NCBI GenBank assembly: GCA_030848705.1
Contig: CM061239.1
Coordinates: 89,448,363 to 89,512,362, forward strand
Direction of reading: 5' to 3'
DNA from: Heracleum sosnowskyi
Taxonomy: Eukaryota; Streptophyta; Magnoliopsida; Apiales; Apiaceae
Length of the DNA stretch: 64,000 nt
This document shows positions 34,828 to 49,019 of the stretch, one piece after another. The translations under genes were made by a program, and so were the position numbers. The stretch's first letter is position 1. Every line of letters begins with the position of its first letter. Below the pieces are notes generated by a model. The model searched no databases. It saw only the letters and a program-made list of their open reading frames with translations, and was not told where the DNA came from.

Positions 34828-35822
34828 TGTAACAACCCCAAATCCGGGGTCAGGGATTTAGGGTAGTCACGATCCATGTACTCCTTGTCTTACCTGTATT
34901 ACTCACACCCTTCATAATTCACCTGGTCATGACCCCACAACATATGTCTCACACACACACACACACATGTTAGAGTCTCAGAAACGACACAATACAACAA
35001 CTGCGGAATAAATAATTTTTATTACAATACCTAAATGTCTTTTGAATTTGTCACTGATACAATTTCTAAGTAATGTTACATTACCAACTTAGTCTTCTGA
35101 TGCTCACAATCCTCTCATACCATTCATATCTATACATAAGTTGAATACCAAAAGCTGTAGCCTGATTCGATTGGTTCGTACTACTCTTCGGGATCACTGC
35201 TAGAAACTGTTCATGGAAACGCCTTGCGGGGTATGTGCCGACCCATTGGCATCCTGCTTCGCTGCTATATAATATATATAAAACAATAGCAAGAGTGAGC
35301 GATAGCTCAGCAAGGTAATAAAAGTATGGCATAATTCTGCCTTTAACTCAACCCAGAATAAAGCGGGTATAAGACAATAGTTTGTCAAAATATCTCGATA
35401 CTGAAATTATTTCCTTATCAGAATGTATTCCCAAAAACAGTACCATTATTGTATTACAAATATCATTTCATAATATTTTTGCAAACTTTTGCTATATTAT
35501 GAACAAATTTCTAGTATAAAAGATGAGGTTTCAAAGTAAACCAAATATAACCTTTCCGAAAAATATCTGCTATATAAGCAGAATATCAACATATAACTTA
35601 AAAGATGAAGTTATAAGGTGATTCAGTATAAACAACTCCCTTACCATAACTCATGTTATGTAAGGTATCCACAGAGTCAAATGATATAAAAGATGAAGTT
35701 ACGAGGAAAATTAATATAATATCTCCGTAATCCAAAACCCGTTATGCATATATTATCAGAGTCATAACTCATAACAGATGAAGTTGCAATGAATTATTGT
35801 AACTTTATTTTGAACACTTTTC

Positions 35823-35970
35823 GACCCCTGCCAACATGACCGGTAAACCTGTACCACGGTCTCATCCTTGGTCCCTTTCAATACATGCTGCAGAATCCCT
35901 CTGCTAACATGATCGGTAAACCTGTACCAATGGAGTCATCCGTGGTCCCTTTCAGTACATGTTGCAGAAT
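35823..35970. repeat. Tandem pair of about 75 bp in Gypsy-2 LTR
   Basis: Both units contain GCYAACATGAYCGGTAAACC, then GTCATCC and GGTCCCTTTCARTACATG. They recur at 45033-45180 in the other LTR. Confidence 0.85.
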
Positions 35971-36589
35971 TATCCAAAATGGATGATGAACCAATACTGG
36001 AGCCTTCTCCGCGCCCGTCGTACCAACCTTACTATGATCAGTAGCAGGTTGTACAACAAAATATATGTTTTCTACATGTAGATGGAAGTATCACGACAGC
36101 CTGACATTGTCTACCGCCTTTCTGGATCTCCCGGCCCATTTGGGGCAATAAAGTGATGGATCGGCGCGACTCGACCTCTTACACATGCTCCTAGTTCAGA
36201 TGAAATCCATGACTCTGAAACGTAAAGATCGTCTTCCTTTCCCCAAGTGTAATACTTGTTGATACGACTCCACTCAGTAGCTATATCTAGGTTGGAAAGG
36301 AAGATTCTCCAATATTTCCCAAGCGATGCTTGTTAATGGATATCGACTTGTTCCAGAAATTTACCCCTCGAGCGTTGAGGTGGTACACAATATTTGACTT
36401 GCAGCAACTAAATTGCTTCGAGAAAATATCTGTCCCCTGACAGTTTTGAGTTGAGAGTTTAAAATGAATAGCAGTTACTTAATTCAGGTTTCCCATATTT
36501 TTGATAGTTGAGCGAGCATTTAAATCCTCTTAAAAGACGGGCTTAAATGGAAAACATTGGTTTGGGAACCTCTTTTGATTTAAAACAAT

Positions 36590-37170
36590 TAATAAAATTT
36601 ATTAAATAAGTAAACCCTCAAATGAATATTTGAAAATAATATTCATTAAGTAAATAAACCTTGAATGAATATTTAGAAATAATATCCATTAAATAAATAA
36701 GGATTAAATGAATATTCTACATAATATTCATTAACTAATAAACCTCGAATGAATAATTCAAAATAATATAAACCTCGAATGAATATTCAAAATAATATAA
36801 ACCTTGAATGAATATTCAAAATAATATTCATTAAATAATAATCTCCATTGAATATTTGAAAATAATATTCATCAAATAAATAAAACCCAAATGAATATTC
36901 AAAAGTAATATTCATTAGGTAAATAGTCCTTAAATAAATAATCCTTAAATAGATAATCATTAAATGAATATTCAAAAATAATATTCATTAATTAAATAAT
37001 CCTTAAATGAATATTCAATATAATATTCATTAAATAAATAATTAATCCTCGAATGAATATTCCTAAATTATATTTACAATAATATTCTTAAAGTCAATAA
37101 TCCTCAAATGAATATAAATAATATTCTCTAAGTCAAAAATCCTCAAATGAATATAAATGATATTCTTTAA
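36590..37170. repeat. Palindromic AATGAATATTC array in Gypsy-2 LTR
   Basis: About a dozen units have AATGAATATTC followed by an A-rich loop and AATATTCATT, then a TAAATAAWCC spacer. Each unit could form a short hairpin. The same array occurs at 45800-46380. Confidence 0.88.
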
Positions 37171-39783
37171 CTACATAATTAACCCTCGAATAACAGTTAC
37201 CTGATATCTTTATCGGAAAAATAATCATTTAAAATATACCGAAAATATATCTACTTCCGGTCTAAAGAATAAAATCATACGCCCTTTACCTAGGGCATTT
37301 ATAAAAACCTGGCTTATAACTGATATCCCATATCTAGCTTATAAGCCAATTACCAAATCATTTCCAAGTAATAACATTCGAATGAGGTAATATTCAAATA
37401 ATATTCCTCAAATCATTTCCAGGTAATTAATACTTTCTAGAAATATAATTAATGTTTAATAATAGCAGTCCTCAAAATAATTAGTACACTACCGCTGGAA
37501 TCCCTCCGGGTTTCCACGGCTATCTCTATATCTCAAAATACTGACTCCCGGTCTAGAGTCGAAAACAAGAAGTATGCTCTTATCTCTAGAGCTACAAGGT
37601 ACACCGGTTTATAACTACTTTATCTCAAAACTCATATGTAAACCAAAATCAAACCCTATTTTATACAATATATAACATGTATCGCAAAACTGTATAACTC
37701 CACACATGGCAAAAGCAGTAATATATAATCAATAATTCAAGGTATAGATTTAGAAAACTTGCCACAATACTTGCAACAAAGATTTGGTATATAAATTGGG
37801 AATACACAAGTATTGAACATTGGAAAATATACATACTCTGAATGATAAGGTTTACTAAACTTGCCTGATGCTCGAGAAATGATAGGGGTTCGCGACGATG
37901 CCGGACAATCTAGACAAAGTCAAAGAAAACGTATGCTTAATCCCCTGGATAATCCATTTGTACTCAATGCTTAAACACGTAAGAGAAACACAACCAAGGC
38001 ATTACTAGCTCGTCATAGGCTCATACTAAGTCCATGTTAATCGACAATTACTTAATTCGTAGGTTTATTCCGAAATCGATCCTCGAATACAAGTTATACT
38101 TAACCATTTACAACATTGGTTTCTAAGTCATGTTCTTAGTGGTTTTCACTTGCGCGACCTCGGCTAAAACATTTTTATAAAATCGAAAACTAATCTTTTT
38201 AATCCGAATCTTTTTCGTAAGCCTTCCTAACTGTCTCTAGTATTATTCCTCAAAGTTTCACATTTTAATATGGCTTCTAAGTGGTCCAAATATTGCCTCA
38301 AAGTGACTGACCAGAGAGGGGTTGTTCCTCCGAACGACGTTTACTAAAACTCAGTTTTATCCTAAACCGTAAATCGTATAGACATGATCTTTATACCAAA
38401 ACAAACCTTAAAACAAGACCTACATGTTCATGGTCAGTTCTGCTCAAAAATATTCCAAGACCAGTTCGTAATTCTTGCTCAAAACAGTCTTAAATCAAAT
38501 GGGCATTACGACGGCTATAATCGTAACGTTTCCCGGGTTTTGTTATGTCAAAACCTCTTAAAACCAAATGAATTCAACAACCCAACAACTTTTACAACAT
38601 AACCAGTTCATATACTTCAAGAACACATCACCAACATCAACCAACAACAAGTATTCATCAACAATTAACCATACATACTCCAAATTCCATAAACACGCTT
38701 ATCTTTAAACATTACTAGAAACTTCACTTAAATCTCAACATAAATCAAATGGGTGGATGAGTGGTATACCTTCCTTGAATCCTTAAACACACCACAAGAG
38801 CTTGTAAGCCTTAAGAGAGTCTTTATCCGTGGTTATCATCCTTAAACTTGCAAAAGAAAATCAAGAACAAGTTATGAATTCTCGCAGTTACTATACACCG
38901 ATTTAAAGAACTGGAAACATGAAGGTCTTACCTTGCTCAAATGGAAGAAACTTGTGAAATAGGAAATGTAGGTTATCGCAAGACCTTTCCAACAAGCTAT
39001 AGATCGCCATTGTCCACCGAGAAATGAAGGATATATGGATTTTACAATCCGGCAGTCTGTTTTTGGCCGAAAAAGGAGGAAATGGAATTGTTTTTGTTTT
39101 GACTTGGTTGATAATGATAATGCTGATTTTTTTGTGTTAAAAGAGTGGTGAGTCATAGCTCTAAGGCTCTCTCCTTGTGACACTTGTCCAACATGCATTG
39201 GCTTAGATAAAGTAGCTTTACTGGTTCGCTTTCCTTTCACATGGATGATCCAAATGTTGCATTACTCGAATTAATCTTGTTACATGTTACTTCCATGTCT
39301 ATATTTAATCCTGTAAATGTAGTCTTGTCCCTCTTGAAATGATTCGAAATATTTTTCAAAAAGAGCGAATAAAACTCTACGCGATGCTCGCAGTGAATAG
39401 TAACTATTCACTATTTATTCCAACAATCGAATCCTTAAATCGACTTTAATAAAATAATAAAATTCCAAAATATTAAATCCTCAAATCCTCAATTTTAATA
39501 TCTCATTTCTTGAATATAATAATATATAATTCGCTGCCCGGTCAAATACTGTACCAAAATAAAATTTGGAATTTCTGAATTCCGATCGTCTTTGCATTCA
39601 TTTATTTACTCCGTAGATCACTAATATGACTTTGAAAGTTTATTATATCGCCCCGTATATAGGGTGGTCTGAAAATCTTTTTAACCCTCAAAATCACTAT
39701 TCATCCACCAAATTCACTATTCACTGATGCACTTAATCATAATAAGAAAAGTTTTAATTTTTCCAAAAATTCGGGTTATTACA

Positions 39784-42700
39784 GTCTCCCCTACTTAAAA
39801 GGATTCCGTCCCGGAATCAGCTTAGGAATAACTGGGGGGTACCTCTCTCCCATTGCACTTTCTAACTCCCAGGTGGATTCTTCCACTTCTTGATTTTCCA
39901 CAAACCTCTCACTAGCTTGGCAACCTCGTCTCTTTGCACTTGTTCTTTTCTATCCGTGATTTCCACGGGTTGTCCTTTGTAAGTCAGACCAGGTTGTATA
40001 TCTACCTGCTCGTACTCTACATATGCCGGGCATCTATAGTATACTGACGTGGCATTGACACATGAACCCCGTTATGACCATTCTACAAGTTTGGGGGGGG
40101 GGGGGGGGGGGGTAAGGCTGGCTCGTAGGCCACCTTCCTGACGCGTCTTAAAATCTCAGATGGCCCAATAAATCTCGGGCTCAACTTCCCTTTCTTTCCA
40201 AATCTCATTAATTCCTTCCACGAGGATATCTTTTAGCATCACGAATCTCTAACCTCATATTCTCTATCTTGTTTGTACAGAAAGTACACCAACCTAAACT
40301 TTCTTGTCATTCATCAACTTGCCATTTAGGTTATCAATAGCAGTACTATCTCTATACTCGCGGGCTTAGTCCGCATGCTTTCACTGTCTGTCTTGGTTGT
40401 CACTAGCCGCTTGTTGGTGAAATCTTTTGTCTTTCTAGTCTGTTGGACTAACTTGGGTTTTGTGTAAAATCTCATCCTTTAACTCCCGATCATTCGGAAT
40501 CCATCTCTGTCTTATTTTAATTAAGGGTATCGGCCACCACATTGGCCTTCTCCGGATGGTGGTGTATCTCACAGTCATAATCCTAGGTCAATTCTAGCCA
40601 TTTATCCATCCCATGTTATCTATTATCACGGGTAACTCAAAGCCAATTCATTACATTCCATAAAAATTTGTGGGTGCATTAGTCAACCCAAAATAATCTT
40701 GCTGAAAACTCGAAGTGCCTATTCCTTGTACGAATCGCAGTCTTGGGTATATCCTTGGATTTAACTTCCAACTGGTGATACCCAGTTCTTAAATAAATTT
40801 GGAAATACACAGCGTCTTTCAGCTGGTCAAACAATCATTTACAAGGGTACCCATTCTCCATGTCGAACTCATTCAACTCTCGAGGTTCGATGCATAATCT
40901 CGTGCTAACATTTTTCTCTCTTACAACAACACCGGGCTCTCCACGGTGGTACACTGGGTCTTATCATATACTTACCTAGAAATTCTTGTAACTGAGTCGC
41001 TAACTCTTTCATTCCCACTATACTCTGAATACTCGGTATTCATTCTCATGTCATCCAAATCGATATCTGGTAGCTCATTAAAACCTTGTACAATCTCCCA
41101 AAACCATTGTAGTTTCCTTTATACTTGGTATCTCTTTTCTTGGCGTCAACCATAAGAGCTAATTAAGCCTCGTATCTCTGGCGTAATAGTTTCTTAGTCT
41201 GAACTATATTCAAGAACCTCTGAATCTGTCTCCATCCTTTATTTATTACTCTCTCTCTCTCTTTCAATCAGTCTGGGCTCCATTGGGTGTCAACCAACCC
41301 ATCCTTATTATAATATCACTTCTCCCAAGTCACAATACCATCTCCCTCTGACTCCATCGCCAGCACTTATCTTGCTCACCCAGAGGTAGTGTCCATTTGT
41401 AAACAACTCCTCCAAAATCTCAATTCCACTATAGGGCATCTATCTAACACCGTTGTCACTGGAGTACACGACACATCGCTATTCCTTTCACATATATCGA
41501 TTGACCCGCTTTCCATTATCATAATATCCTTGGGAGAATAAACCAATTCATTGATATGTCACTAACATTCTATTCGTCTTAGGGATTCGCTCCTGTCATA
41601 GGCGATTTCGTTGCGAATCTAATTCCTATCAGCGAATTTTGACTTAGTTGACCTGGTTGGCCTCCCCTTGAAATTCAATAAAGATAACAAGAATCATGGA
41701 GCTTTGAAAATATAGCTCCTATATTAAGGAAAACGTCACACACTGGTGATCATAAGGTTATGAGTTTTAAGGTAACCTTATTGGAGGTAAGAGAATTTAC
41801 CGAGAGATCAACATGATCATAAGAACTCAATGTTGTGTGCCTCGATTGAGACATTACTAAAGGTAATTAGCCTTCTTGTATTTCACAACTCACAAGTGAT
41901 GGCGTCCCATCAGACTTCTATCACATAGACAGATAGTCCTTGTAGCCCCTATAAGTATAGGGTTGTTCGTCTCAGTGGAAGTTGAGAAGTATGAAAGCAA
42001 TTCGAGATCAATTTAATGATTATCGTCTTTCGACAATATTTCTCAAAGGAACACCTTGGATTAAAATTGAACAGATTCCAAAGGTGCGGTTTTCCAAAGA
42101 AAAGAATAACCAAAAAGATACTGGTACTTAACAAACAAGTGGTGAGGTATCACCATAGGGTCATTCATTATTTGAAGAAAAGTGAAAGCTTAAATAACAT
42201 CATTTGACAGGGCTTCGAAAACCTGAAAGTAGGCATCGTGACAGCCTCTAACATAATTGAAATTAATTATGATTTAACACAAGTGTTATAAAATAACTTC
42301 GAAGAGGGAATATACCCTTTATCAGAATTCTTTCTTGGAAAGAGGTCAAGATAGATCATAGATTGGGGAAATATCCCACATAATTTGCAAATGGGGAGGG
42401 TACTACCAAGGTCTCTACGGATGCCTTTTATGTCGGCTCCTCTGATGGATAATCGTTCTATTCCAAAGCTTTTCTTTTCCACGCACCCTAAGGTGTTCGA
42501 TACTTACGTCATTGCCGACTTATAATAGTCGCTAAGAATTCAACCATCACAATTGCAATCGCAGGGAGTTCCATTCGACTAGGCGCAAACATCTCAAGTA
42601 AGCGTTCTGTTCTATAAGAAGACTTCGATACCGTTGTCGCCCATAGCAATGACAATTCCACATGTCGACTGGGCGGTACTTCGGAAGCTCGTTAGAAACT

Positions 42701-44021
42701 ACAAGCTTAAATCCGGTCTCTATTTCAATCATCCTTATACCCAATATTCCTTCTCCCATATCAATCCCGTGCGCTACCTAAGCTTAACACTTTTGGCACA
42801 ATAGCCTTTTCATTTAAGTCAATCCCGGAATTTCTCAGTCCGTCTTGGTCCTTAAATATATTTCGCCTTTACCGTCCAATCTCAACTTCATCATTTTATC
42901 TCTACAATCAATTATAACAATCAGGGTCTGTCCACCAACCCATATAACAGCTATCTTATCCAATCCACAGGGTTCGTTCTAATTTCCACTCTCTTTGGTG
43001 ACATCCTCTAGTAATCAGAAAGACAAGGTTTGCCAAATTTTGCTGAATTTCTCTCCAAATCTGGGAAATTTGATCAATCTATTTACCTACTAGTAATGCT
43101 CGGGTCTGATTTCCGACCTTTCTGTTCTATCCTCATAATTCCTTCCTGGTTTCCTGAGGGTGGTAAATCTCGTCCTCGATTCTGTCTTAGCGTGCTTGTC
43201 TTACAATAACATTTGCATGGTACATATACCCAAAATTCTCCTTGAGATAATAAAATCCCTCAATGATGTAATAGACAATATTTCTAGTGGAATCGCTGGT
43301 CGTGGGGGATTGAAACCTCATAGCCAAAGCAATTCCTTTCACTATTCTAGGAAACTAAGTACCCTTAATCGTTCGTGAAAATCTGAACATCTTGGTTCTT
43401 ACGTATGCCGCCTCCTTATGGGCAACTATAACCGACTACGAGTAACAGGTTTCGTTCAAGTCGAATCAATCCACTGATACTGGCTATACTACCTCTACCT
43501 CTTCTGCTTTGGAGACTCTACTCCATTTTCTTTATCATATCTCTTGATGAATCATGAACGATCCTTAAACCCTCGTCTCATCACTTATTTATCCCTTGAA
43601 GGTTCGTCCGGTCCTATTGTACGACCTCAAGTAACATACTACATCTTTATCAATCAACACGTCTCTACAAGATTCTTTCCTTGACCCACTATGGGGTCTT
43701 CCTCTAGATCCTCCTATGGATCTTCCTTTATCGGGTCTCCGCCCATTTCAAGGAACGCATAATCAATTGCCTACTTGAAGGCCTCGGGGTCTGGTATCTC
43801 AGAATCCCATCAATCTATAACTCATACGACTCGAGGTGACTAATCACGAAGTCCTAAGTACGGTTTCCCAGAAGAAGTCCCCTCTCGGGCTTCATCTTAA
43901 ACAGTCAGGATCATGTCCTCTAACCCGACTACGAACCCAATTTGAGCTCTAGATGTTCTTATCCTTATTAAGGGTATTGTAAGACTCGATCTCCTATCGT
44001 TTCTGAGGACTATAACCTAAA
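39784..44021 (-). other. Gypsy-2 internal region, decayed
   Basis: It starts with the polypurine tract (GTCTCCCCTACTTAAAAGG on plus). The minus strand at about 39860-39970 shows a chromodomain relic (NQEVEESTWE), and 40660-41000 shows decayed reverse transcriptase similar in layout to Gypsy-1. A run of 20 G lies at 40093-40112. No intact gag, protease, integrase or RT frame exists, and short frames throughout are random. Confidence 0.7.
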
Positions 44022-44033
44022 GCTCTGATACCA
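44022..44033 (-). promoter_or_regulatory. Gypsy-2 primer-binding site
   Basis: GCTCTGATACCA (TGGTATCAGAGC on minus) is the Met-tRNA primer site, four bases inside the right LTR. Confidence 0.92.
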
Positions 44034-44037
44034 TTTC

Positions 44038-47000
44038 TGTAACAGCCCCAAATCCGGGGTCAGGGATTTAGGGTAGTCACGATCCATGTACTCCTTGCCT
44101 TACCTGTATTACTCACACCCTTCATAATTCACCTGCTCATGACCCCACAACATATGTCTCACACACACACACACACAGGTTAGAGTCTCAGAAACGACAC
44201 AATACAACAACTGCGGAATAAATAATTTTTATTACAATACCCAAATGTCTTTTGAATTTGTCACTGATACAATTTCTAAGTAATGTTACATTACCAACTT
44301 AGTCTTCTGATGCTCACAATCCTCTCATACCATTCATATCTATACATAAGTTGAATACCAAAAGCTGTAGCCTGATTCGATTGGTTCGTACTACTCTTCG
44401 GGATCACTGCTAGAAACTGTTCATGGAAACGCCTTGCGGGGTATGTGCCGACCCATTGGCATCCTGCTTCGCTGCTATATAATATATATAAAACAATAGC
44501 AAGAGTGAGCGATAGCTCAGCAAGGTAATAAAAGTATGGCATAATTCTGCCTTTAACTCAACCCAGAATAAAGCGGGTATAAGACAATAGTTTGTCAAAA
44601 TATCTCGATACTGAAATTATTTCCTTATCAGAATGTATTCCCAAAAACATTACCATTATTGTATTACAAATATCATTTCATAATATTTCTGCAAACTTTT
44701 GCTATATTATGAACAAATTTCTAGTATAAAAGATGAGGTTTCAAAGTAAACCAAATATAACCTTTCCGAAAAATATCTGCTATATAAGCAGAATATCAAC
44801 ATATAACTTAAAAGATGAAGTTATAAGGTGATTCAGTATAAACAACTCCCTTACCATAACTCATGTTATGTAAGGTATCCACAGAGTCAAATGATATAAA
44901 AGATGAAGTTACGAGGAAAATTAATATAATATCTCCGTAATCCAAAACCCGTTATGCATATATTATCAGAGTCATAACTCATAACAGATGAAGTTGCAAT
45001 GAATTATTGTAACTTTATTTTGAACACTTTTCGACCCCTGCCAACATGACCGGTAAACCTGTACCACGGTGTCATCCTTGGTCCCTTTCAATACATGCTG
45101 CAGAATCCCTCTGCTAACATGATCGGTAAACCTGTACCAATGGAGTCATCCGTGGTCCCTTTCAGTACATGTTGTAGAATTATCCAAAATGGATGATGAA
45201 CCAATACTGGAGCCTTCTCCGCGCCCATCGTACCAACCTTACTATGATCAGTAGCAGGTTGTACAACAAAATATATGTTTTCTACATGTAGATGGAAGTA
45301 TCACGACAGCCTGACATTGTCTACCGCCTTTCTGGATCTCCCGGCCCATTTGGGGCAATAAAGTGATGGATCGGCGCGACTCGACCTCTTACACATGCTC
45401 CTAGTTCAGATGAAATCCATGACTCTGAAACGTAAAGATCGTCTTCCTTTCCCCAAGTGTAATACTTGTTGATACGACTCCACTCAGTAGCTATATCTAG
45501 GTTGGAAAGGAAGATTCTCCAATATTTCCCAAGCGATGCTTGTTAATGGATATCGACTTGTTCCAGAAATTTACCCCTCGAGCGTTGAGGTGGTACACAA
45601 TATTTGACTTGCAGCAACTAAATTGCTTCGAGAAAATATCTGTCCCCTGACAGTTTTGAGTTGAGAGTTTAAATTGAATAGCAGTTACTTAATTCAGGTT
45701 TCCCATATTTTTGATAGTTGAGCGAGCATTTAAATCCTCTTAAAAGACGGGCTTAAATGGAAAACATTGGTTTGGGAACCTCTTTTGATTTAAAACAATT
45801 AATAAAATTTATTAAATAAGTAAACCCTCAAATGAATATTTGAAAATAATATTCATTAAGTAAATAAACCTTGAATGAATATTTAGAAATAATATCCATT
45901 AAATAAATAAGGATTAAATGAATATTCTACATAATATTCATTAACTAATAAACCTCGAATGAATAATTCAAAATAATATAAACCTCGAATGAATATTCAA
46001 AATAATATAAACCTTGAATGAATATTCAAAATAATATTCATTAAATAATAATCTCCATTGAATATTTGAAAATAATATTCATCAAATAAATAAAACCCAA
46101 ATGAATATTCAAAAGTAATATTCATTAGGTAAATAGTCCTTAAATAAATAATCCTTAAATAGATAATCATTAAATGAATATTCAAAAATAATATTCATTA
46201 ATTAAATAATCCTTAAATGAATATTCAACATAATATTCATTAAATAAATAATTAATCCTCGAATGAATATTCCTAAATTATATTTACAATAATATTCTTA
46301 AAGTCAATAATCTTCAAATGAATATAAATAATATTCTCTAAGTCAAAAATCCTCAAATGAATATAAATGATATTCTTTAACTACATAATTAACCCTCGAA
46401 TAACAGTTACCCGATATCTTTATCGGAAAAATAATCATTTAAAATATACCGAAAATATATCTACTTCCGGTCTAAAGAATAAAATCATACGCCCTTTACC
46501 TAGGGCATTTATAAAAACCTGGCTTATAACTGATATCCCATATCTAGCTTATAAGCCAATTACAAAATCATTTCCAAGTAATAACATTCGAATGAGGTAA
46601 TATTCAAATAACATTCCTCAAATCATTTCCAGGTAATTAATACTTTCTTGAAATATAATTAATGTTTAATAATAGCAGTCCTCAAAATAATTAGTACACT
46701 GCCGCTGGAATCCCTCCGGGTTTCCACGGCTATCTCTATATCTCAAAATACTGACTCCCGGTCTAGAGTCGAAAACAAGAAGTATGCTCTTATCTCTAGA
46801 GCTACAAGGTACACCGGTTTATAACTATTTTATCTCAAAACTCATATGTAAACCAAAATCAAACCCTATTTTATACAATATATAACATGTATCGCAAAAC
46901 TGTATAACTCCACACATGGCAAAAGCAGTAATATATAATCAATACTTCAAGGTATAGATTTAGAAAACTTGCCACAATACTTGCAACAAAGATTTGGTAT

Positions 47001-48998
47001 ATAAATTGGGAATACACAAGTATTGAACATTGGAAAATATACATACTCTGAATGATAGAGTAAGGTTTACTAAACTTGCATGATGCTCGAGAAGTGATAG
47101 GGGTTCGCGACGATGCCGGACAATCTAGACAAAGTCAAAGAAAACGTATGATTAATCCCCTGGATAATCCACTTGTACTCAATGCTTAAACACGTAAGCG
47201 AAACACAACCAAGGCATTACTAGCTCGTCATAGGCTCATACTAAGTCCATGTTAATCGACAATTACTTAATTCGTAGGTTTATTCCGAAATCGATCCTCG
47301 AATACAAGTTATACCTAACCATTTACAACATTGGTTTCTAAGTCATGTTCTTAGTGGTTTTCACTTGCGCGACCTCGGCTAAAACATTTTTATAAAATCG
47401 AAAAATAATCTTTTTAATCCGAATATTTTTCGTAAGCCTTCCTAACTGTCTCTAGTATTATTCCTCAAAGTTTCACATTTTCATATGGCTTTTAAGTGGT
47501 CCAAATATAGCCTCAAAGTGACTGACTAGAGAGGGGTTGTTCCTCCGAACGACGTTTACTAAAACTCACTTTTATCCTAAACCGTAAATCGTATAGACAT
47601 GAAATTTATACCAAAACAAACCTTAAAACAAGACCTACATGTTCATGGTCAGTTCTGCTCAAAAATATTCCAAGACCAGTTCGTAATTCTTGCTCAAAAC
47701 AGTCTTAAATCAAATGGGCATTACGACGGCTATAATCGTAACGTTTCCCGGTTTTTGTTATGTCAAAACCTCTTAAAACCAAATGAATTCAACAACCCAA
47801 CAACTTTTACAACATAACCAGTTCATATACTTCAAGAACACATCACCAACATCAACCAAAAACAAGTATTCATCAACAATTAACCATACATACTCCAAAT
47901 TCCATAAACACGCTTATCTTTAAACATTACTAGAAACTTCACTTAAATCTCAACATAAATCAAATGGGTGGATGAGTGGTATACCTTCCTTGAATCCTTA
48001 AACACACCACAAGAGCTTGTAAGCCTTAAGAGAGTCTTTATCCGTGGTTATCATCCTTAAACTTGCAAAAGAAAATCAAGAACAAGTTATGAATTCTCGG
48101 AGTTACTATACACCGGTTTAACGAACTGGAAACATGAAGGTCTTACCTTGCTCAAATGGAAGAAAATTGTGAAATAGGAAATGTAGGTTATCTCAAGACC
48201 TTTCCAACAAGCTATAGATCGCCATTTTCCACCGAGAAATGAAGGATATATGGATTTTACAATCCGGCAGTCTGTTTTTGGCCGAAAAAGGAGGAAATGG
48301 AATTGTTTTTGTTTTGACTTGGTTGATAATGATAATGCTGATTTTTTTGTGTTAAAAGAGTGGTGAGTCATAGCTCTAAGGCTCTCTCCTTGTGACACTT
48401 GTCCAACATGCATTGGCTTAGATAAAGTAGCTTTACTGGTTCGCTTTCCTTTCACATGGATGATCCAAATGTTGCATTCCTCGAATTAATCTTGTTACAT
48501 GTTACTTCCATGTCTATATTTAATCCTGTAAATGTTGTCTTGTCCCTCTTGAAATGATTCGAAATATTTTCCAAAAAGAGCGAATAAAACTCTACGCGAT
48601 GCTCGCAGTGAATAGTAACTATTCACTATTTATTCCAACAATCGAATCCTTAAATCGACTTTAATAAAATAATAAAATTCCAAAATATTAAATCCTCAAA
48701 TCCTCAATTTTAATATCTCATTTCTTGAATATAATAATATATAATTCGCTGCCCGGTCAAATACTGTACCAAAATAAAATTTGGAATTTCTGAATTCCGA
48801 TCGTCTTTGCATTCATTTATTTACTCCGTAGATCACTAATATGACTTTGAAAGTTTATTATATCGCCCCGTATATAGGGTGGTCTGAAAATATTTTTAAC
48901 CCTCAAAATCACTATTCATCCACCAAATTCACTATTCACTGATGCACTTAATCATAATAAGAAAAGTTTTAATTTTTCCAAAAATTCGGGTTATTACA
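44038..48998 (-). repeat. Gypsy-2 right (5') LTR, 4,961 bp
   Basis: It is a near-identical copy of 34828-39783 with the same internal repeats. Differences are isolated substitutions and tiny indels (for example GATAGAGTAAGG near 47054). Confidence 0.93.
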
Positions 48999-49019
48999 TT
49001 TACTATTCATCACATTTAC
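48999..49019 (-). repeat. Gypsy-1 right LTR scrap between two insertions
   Basis: TTTACTATTCATCACATTTAC corresponds to the left LTR near 25967-25988. It contains the right TTTAC duplicate of Gypsy-2 at its start and the left TTTAC duplicate of Sirevirus D at its end. Confidence 0.9.

Larger units (their letters stand above)
34828..39783 (-). repeat. Gypsy-2 left (3') LTR, 4,956 bp
   Basis: It carries an (AC)n run at about 34951-34968 and four diverged units built around AAAGATGAAGTTA (about 35518-35800). It also has a tandem pair of about 75-bp units around CCGGTAAACCTGTACCA (35823-35970) and a long AT-rich array of AATGAATATTC...AATATTCATT palindromes (36590-37170). Open frames at 35081-35332 and 38872-39240 recur in the other LTR simply because the LTRs are nearly identical. 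Confidence 0.93.
34828..48998 (-). mobile_element. Ty3/Gypsy element Gypsy-2 (chromovirus, Tekay-like)
   Basis: It is complete from TGTAACAACCCC to GGTTATTACA, flanked by the perfect duplication TTTAC (34823-34827 and 48999-49003). The LTRs (34828-39783 and 44038-48998) are each about 4.96 kb and nearly identical, so the insertion is young. The internal region is only 4,254 bp and heavily decayed, with a chromodomain trace near the purine tract and a reverse transcriptase trace. It must have moved with proteins made elsewhere, like a large non-autonomous (LARD-type) element. Confidence 0.95.

Noticed and set aside
35081..35332. Identical 83-aa ORFs in both Gypsy-2 LTRs
   Set aside because: The LTRs are nearly identical, so identity is not evidence of constraint. 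No domain or promoter was seen.
38872..39240. 122-aa minus-strand ORF in the Gypsy-2 LTR, with a copy at 48087-48455
   Set aside because: No recognisable motif. The copies have already accumulated replacement changes, and it is probably chance in a long LTR.
42547..42759. 70-aa minus-strand ORF in Gypsy-2 internal region
   Set aside because: No match to gag or pol motifs that I can recognise; surrounding frames are densely stopped.
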